From Promethearchaeota archaeon (GTDB taxonomy: Archaea; Asgardarchaeota; Lokiarchaeia; Sigyniarchaeales; Promethearchaeaceae): a stretch of 10,122 bases of DNA. A program made the translations under genes and the position numbers. Below, in pieces: positions 6,436-10,122 of the stretch. The stretch covers positions 1-10,122 of the forward strand of contig WJKO01000109.1 of the NCBI GenBank assembly GCA_014729055.1. Reading direction: 5' to 3'. Under the pieces are notes generated by a model. It saw only the letters and a list, made by a program, of their open reading frames with translations. It was not told the origin of the DNA and ran no database searches. Positions within the stretch are counted from its first letter, which is position 1, and every line of letters begins with the position of its first letter.

Positions 6436-9400
6436 ATGGGGCTCAATGGAAACTATAAGAAAGTTATACTTCTAAATTCTGCCTTTTTTATCGGTTTATG
6501 TTATGCTATCTTAATGTTTTTTGGAATGTGGGTTTTCCATCCAGAAGAAATACTATATAATCCTGAAAATAACAACGTAAAATACGTTATATTTGTTTTA
6601 GCAATATTTATATTAATTAGTTTTATTATAGGTTTCCTGCAAAATCAAAATTTAGAAAAACACAAATTGTTTTTTCTGACAATTGGTATGACTGGAATCA
6701 TTACTACATTTATAATCTTGATAATTTTTAGTTCCTTTGTTAGTAAGAATTGGGAGTGGTGGATTACACAATCCGGCTGGTTCATGCGTTTAAAAGGAGG
6801 CGCAGTAGGCTCGTTTTCAGGAATTACATTCTTGAATGCAACAATTAGACTAATCTATGTGAATCGATTATGGATACATTCTGATCAAAAAAAGCGAAAT
6901 AATTGGTTTATGCTATTATTCTGCAGTTTTTTTGGTCACCTTGCAGTATTAAACAGCCTTTTTAATCCGTATGGGCTATTGTCCTTATTTATTTATTTTT
7001 TAGTACTATTTAGTATCAGTTTCATTATTTCTATGACATTGCATGTAAAGTTCGAATCTAAGATGAGAACAAATGAGATAAAGAACTTAAGGTCGGCTGA
7101 AGTGAGTTTAGAAGAAGGAGAAGCATCTATTATAGAAAATGGAGGACAAGAACATAGCCAGAAAACAAAAACTTTATTTCATATATTTTTACAAAATCCC
7201 CATAATAAAGCAATGCTCTTGGTTTTTCTGGCACAGATTGGTGTTCTCTTTATTGTAGTGGGCAATGAAATACGCTCTTCAGAAACCTATCTCATTGTCT
7301 TGCCCGTTCTGCTCGGATTAGGAATTATAGCGGCATGGTCAATTGCTACAAAGAAGAAAAGAAGTCGAATATGGAGCGCTCCTGAAGAAATAGATTCGGA
7401 ACATATTTTTAAGAGTTTCTTTAAATCCCCAATTCCTATTATAAAAGAACAGATAGGTATTTTTATAACAGCGGTGTTCGAATTATTAAGAACTCTGACC
7501 CCTTTTATTGGTATTTTTTCCGTATGGTATGGCGCTCGGTTATTATTTCAATTACCAGATTTTCAAGTGAAAATATCAATAGCTGCAATCTTCGGTGTTA
7601 TATTGCACTCTATGTTAGAAAAGAAACAAAAAAAGCATTCACAATATATTTTTTATTTCATACTATTCGGGTTATCAATCCTTTTAATCTTTTTCCTTAA
7701 TCAAGACATCACCACGAATATGTATTCCTTTTACGGAATGGATTATGATCTTATTTTCCCATTTCATGTATTGCTTTCAAACTGGCACGCAGGCGTAATC
7801 GGTGTAGCTACTGGTTATATCATTTCATTTGAGATTAGGCGATATTTAATGAAATATACGGACAAATCGAATTTGAATAGCAAAGTAAATTTACTTTCAT
7901 TATTGTTCTTCTTTTTTGGAGCTGTTATAGTTCTCTTTGGTGTTTCTGATTTGCCGGGCGGAGATGTTTCAGGCGGGCTCAGTATCGTTGGCTATAATGA
8001 TGACCCTTTTGTCCCTGATCCCTTTTTACAGCAGCATTACTTACTCAGTTTTATTTTAATTTCTGTTTCCATGGTTTTAGTGCTAATCTTCGACTTAGTA
8101 TTGCCAAAAATCCGCGAAACGAGATTTATAAGTAATTTAACTCAGTTTAATGAGTGGCACCCCTTATTAAAAAGAGGTTCGAAACTTCGGACAGGTAAAA
8201 TTAGTCGTAAAGAGGTATTTGGATTAGTATTAGTAATTGCATTAATAGTTCCTGTGACATCATTTTTGGTAGTTCCAAAAATAAAGGAAGGATTTTCTCT
8301 GCAGCTATTAACATCAAATTCTGCCGTTGATGTGTATGGCGCACCCAGTAACATCAGAATTGGTTCACATCAATATATTATCGGGAAAAATAGACTGAAG
8401 ACGAATGAAAGTGGAATATATAACATTTCCATGGCAAGAAATGAATATGAATCAATGCAACTCGTTTTAAAGACAAAGAGAAGAAGTCTTAACGGATTTA
8501 GATATTCCATTTCAGAATTTAATAATACTCATGATAATTCGGTTATTCAAGCAGGCAATATTTCAATCAAATATCTTGAAAATTTGTATTTTGAAACAAT
8601 GCCAGAACGGCTCAAGGATTTCTCATATGTACATTTAATCGAAAAAAGAAACCATATCATCTATATTACAGCTTATACACCATATAATTGCAACCCTGGT
8701 TCTTATTTAGGAAATATTAATTTCACGTATGGGGATTCTGAATCATTCCTTGTTAAGTTGAGTCTTGATGTATGGAATTTTACAATACCGAAGCAAAGAC
8801 ATATGCGTTCTAACTTTGGACCCATGACCGAAAATCAAGAGAAGATTGATACGTTTTTGAATCATAGAATCAATACATATGGTATACCAATACATTGGAC
8901 TTATTATTATGATGTATTTAATACTGAACAAAAATATACAGCGTTTTATAACATTTCCAATCAAGAATGGTCGTTTAATTGGACATGGTGGGATCAAAGA
9001 ACGGAACTTATGTTAAATAACGGCGCTAATGGATTCAGTATTAACAATCCGTATGGAATGCCAAGAAATCCAGAATGGCTTGAAGATGATTTAAGTACAA
9101 TTTCGGAATGGGGGAATGTTACCAAAAAATTCTATGAAGGTGTTCAAACACATTTAGAATATAAAAGAGATATAGAGGGAAAAGATTGGTTTGAGTATGC
9201 TTATATATACTTTATAGATGAATTTTCAATGTTTGTTCCCGATGGATTTACGAGAGAAGAATACTGGGATGCCTTGGAGATATTTTTGGAATTGCTTAAT
9301 AATTCAGCACCAGATCTAAAAATCATGACAACAACCCCGCCTTCCAGCGAGTTGACGCAATTAAAACCATATATTGATATTTATTGTCCAGTCACTAGTG

Positions 9401-9951
9401 ATTATAATGAAACTGAATGGATCGCAGTATTAAATGACGGCGTAGAGATGTGGATGTACCCTTGTGTGGGTCCTAGGGCCCCATGGCCAAATAGCCATTT
9501 TTATAATCGATTATATGAAATTCGCGTTTTATATTGGCAAGTATGGCATTATAATATTCATGGATTTTTATATTGGTCAACAACACCCTATTATCATGGT
9601 AAGTATGGACCAGGATTTAATGGTTGGGGAGATGCATGGTATCTCTATGAAGACGAATACGGAAATGTTGATGAAACGATAAGATGGGATAATTGGAGAG
9701 ATGCGGCTGAAGATTATGAATATATATGGTTGATGAATACAACTATTGAAGCACTTGGAGAAAGCGAAGAAGATAAAGCCCTATTACAGAGTACAATCTC
9801 TTCTATCGTTGCGGACCAGTATGAATATTGTGATTCGGGAAGTGGTCTCATTGACGCACGAGATCTAATTGGTGAATGGATATCCAATAAAATTAGTGAT
9901 GGTTCAGTTGAATTGTTAACACTAAGTGAAGCAGAATGGAATCCTCCATAA
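6436..9951 (+). CDS. Polytopic membrane protein with C-terminal extracytoplasmic DUF4091/GH123-like glycosidase domain
   Basis: 1171 residues in two parts. Residues 1-613 hold about 15 membrane helices (near 9-33, 48-68, 77-103, 121-145, 156-175, 179-203, 258-276, 284-304, 340-368, 376-393, 403-421, 448-465, 485-504, 534-556, 594-613). Every even-numbered loop is Lys/Arg-rich (for example KKR 152-154, KKKRSR 306-311, EKKQKK 395-400), giving N-terminus in and C-terminus out. Residues 614-1171 match the DUF4091 layout: a beta-sandwich with ARNEYESMQLVL (667-678), the linker DVWNFTIP (778-785), then a barrel with IYFIDEF (924-930) supplying the Asp928-Glu929 pair, and the terminal block WRDAAEDYEYIWL (1087-1099). 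GH123 enzymes of this fold remove beta-linked N-acetylgalactosamine by substrate-assisted catalysis; the substrate here is unproven. Twelve N-x-S/T sequons fall in the outer domain. It is followed after 47 bases by a sugar-symporter-like gene. What the membrane half does is unknown. Confidence 0.85.
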   Translation: MGLNGNYKKVILLNSAFFIGLCYAILMFFGMWVFHPEEILYNPENNNVKYVIFVLAIFILISFIIGFLQNQNLEKHKLFFLTIGMTGIITTFIILIIFSSFVSKNWEWWITQSGWFMRLKGGAVGSFSGITFLNATIRLIYVNRLWIHSDQKKRNNWFMLLFCSFFGHLAVLNSLFNPYGLLSLFIYFLVLFSISFIISMTLHVKFESKMRTNEIKNLRSAEVSLEEGEASIIENGGQEHSQKTKTLFHIFLQNPHNKAMLLVFLAQIGVLFIVVGNEIRSSETYLIVLPVLLGLGIIAAWSIATKKKRSRIWSAPEEIDSEHIFKSFFKSPIPIIKEQIGIFITAVFELLRTLTPFIGIFSVWYGARLLFQLPDFQVKISIAAIFGVILHSMLEKKQKKHSQYIFYFILFGLSILLIFFLNQDITTNMYSFYGMDYDLIFPFHVLLSNWHAGVIGVATGYIISFEIRRYLMKYTDKSNLNSKVNLLSLLFFFFGAVIVLFGVSDLPGGDVSGGLSIVGYNDDPFVPDPFLQQHYLLSFILISVSMVLVLIFDLVLPKIRETRFISNLTQFNEWHPLLKRGSKLRTGKISRKEVFGLVLVIALIVPVTSFLVVPKIKEGFSLQLLTSNSAVDVYGAPSNIRIGSHQYIIGKNRLKTNESGIYNISMARNEYESMQLVLKTKRRSLNGFRYSISEFNNTHDNSVIQAGNISIKYLENLYFETMPERLKDFSYVHLIEKRNHIIYITAYTPYNCNPGSYLGNINFTYGDSESFLVKLSLDVWNFTIPKQRHMRSNFGPMTENQEKIDTFLNHRINTYGIPIHWTYYYDVFNTEQKYTAFYNISNQEWSFNWTWWDQRTELMLNNGANGFSINNPYGMPRNPEWLEDDLSTISEWGNVTKKFYEGVQTHLEYKRDIEGKDWFEYAYIYFIDEFSMFVPDGFTREEYWDALEIFLELLNNSAPDLKIMTTTPPSSELTQLKPYIDIYCPVTSDYNETEWIAVLNDGVEMWMYPCVGPRAPWPNSHFYNRLYEIRVLYWQVWHYNIHGFLYWSTTPYYHGKYGPGFNGWGDAWYLYEDEYGNVDETIRWDNWRDAAEDYEYIWLMNTTIEALGESEEDKALLQSTISSIVADQYEYCDSGSGLIDARDLIGEWISNKISDGSVELLTLSEAEWNPP

Positions 9952-9970
9952 ACATCATCCTATTTTATTA

Positions 9971-9980
9971 TTTAAAAATT
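9971..9980 (+). promoter_or_regulatory. TATA-like box for the right-edge symporter gene
   Basis: TTTAAAAATT, centred about 24 bases before the ATG at 9999, with no Shine-Dalgarno sequence between. This repeats the leaderless arrangement seen at 6401. The preceding TATTTTATTA could also act as a T-rich terminator for the gene ending at 9951. Confidence 0.45.
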
Positions 9981-9998
9981 AAAAACTTGGTTATATGC

Positions 9999-10122
9999 AT
10001 GAATGAAAAGAATGCCGAAAATTCGATATTAAAACTTAGGGAACTGAAAGGTGGTAAATTGTATGGATATAGTGCGGGGGTTCTTGGTCAGATGTTACCT
10101 AGTACTCTTATCACTTCATACT
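9999..10122 (+). CDS. GPH/MFS-type sugar:cation symporter, N-terminal fragment (runs off right edge)
   Basis: The first 41 codons of a gene continuing past the window. After a short charged N-terminus (MNEKNAENSILKLRELKGG) the sequence KLYGYSAGVLGQMLPSTLI enters a first membrane helix. The pattern of Lys, Tyr-Gly, small residues and Gly followed by a hydrophobic stretch is how members of the glycoside-pentoside-hexuronide symporter family (MFS_2) begin. In that family the proteins import sugars with sodium or protons. The ATG at 9999 is preferred: ATGs at 9995 and 10003 run into stops quickly, and the TATA box spacing fits. It is on the same strand 47 bases behind the glycosidase gene, so it could take up the released sugar. 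With only 41 residues visible, the family call is moderate and the substrate unknown. Confidence 0.55.
   Translation, partial: MNEKNAENSILKLRELKGGKLYGYSAGVLGQMLPSTLITSY

Overview
The window is AT-rich, with a standard genetic code and compact gene spacing. It is most likely archaeal. Several start codons sit about 24-28 bases downstream of a TATA-like box with no Shine-Dalgarno sequence, which fits leaderless archaeal transcripts. One large membrane protein carries many N-glycosylation sequons only on its predicted outer face. The style of the proteins and of the promoters suggests an Asgard (Promethearchaeota/Loki-like) genome; that placement is a guess from general resemblance, as no lineage marker gene is present.

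Left half, all on the minus strand, read from right to left: a 12-helix-type major facilitator transporter (5105-3735), a cytoplasmic-type sulfatase with the CxPSR maturation motif (3662-2106), a trimeric dUTPase (2043-1561), and the first 496 codons of a large restriction-modification enzyme (from about 1490, running off the left edge). The latter has an N-terminal PD-(D/E)xK nuclease followed by an N6-adenine methylase domain. Gaps are 60-75 bases, and most genes appear to have their own TATA box.

Right half, all on the plus strand: a small GNAT-like protein (5255-5707), a small class I SAM-dependent methyltransferase starting at TTG (5841-6395), a 1171-residue membrane protein (6436-9951), and the first 41 codons of a GPH/MFS-type sugar symporter (9999 to the right edge). 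The short divergent region near 5106-5254 separates the two halves.

The most notable gene is the 1171-residue protein. Its N-terminal 613 residues form about 15 membrane helices built from two related six-helix units roughly 330 residues apart. The C-terminal 560 residues form an extracytoplasmic DUF4091/GH123-like glycosidase with an Asp-Glu pair and 12 sequons. With a sugar-symporter-like gene right behind it and a sulfatase plus transporter across the divergent promoter, the locus may serve use or remodelling of a (possibly sulfated) glycan. This joint role is inference from neighbourhood only. No RNA genes, CRISPR arrays, insertion sequences or prophage structural genes were seen.
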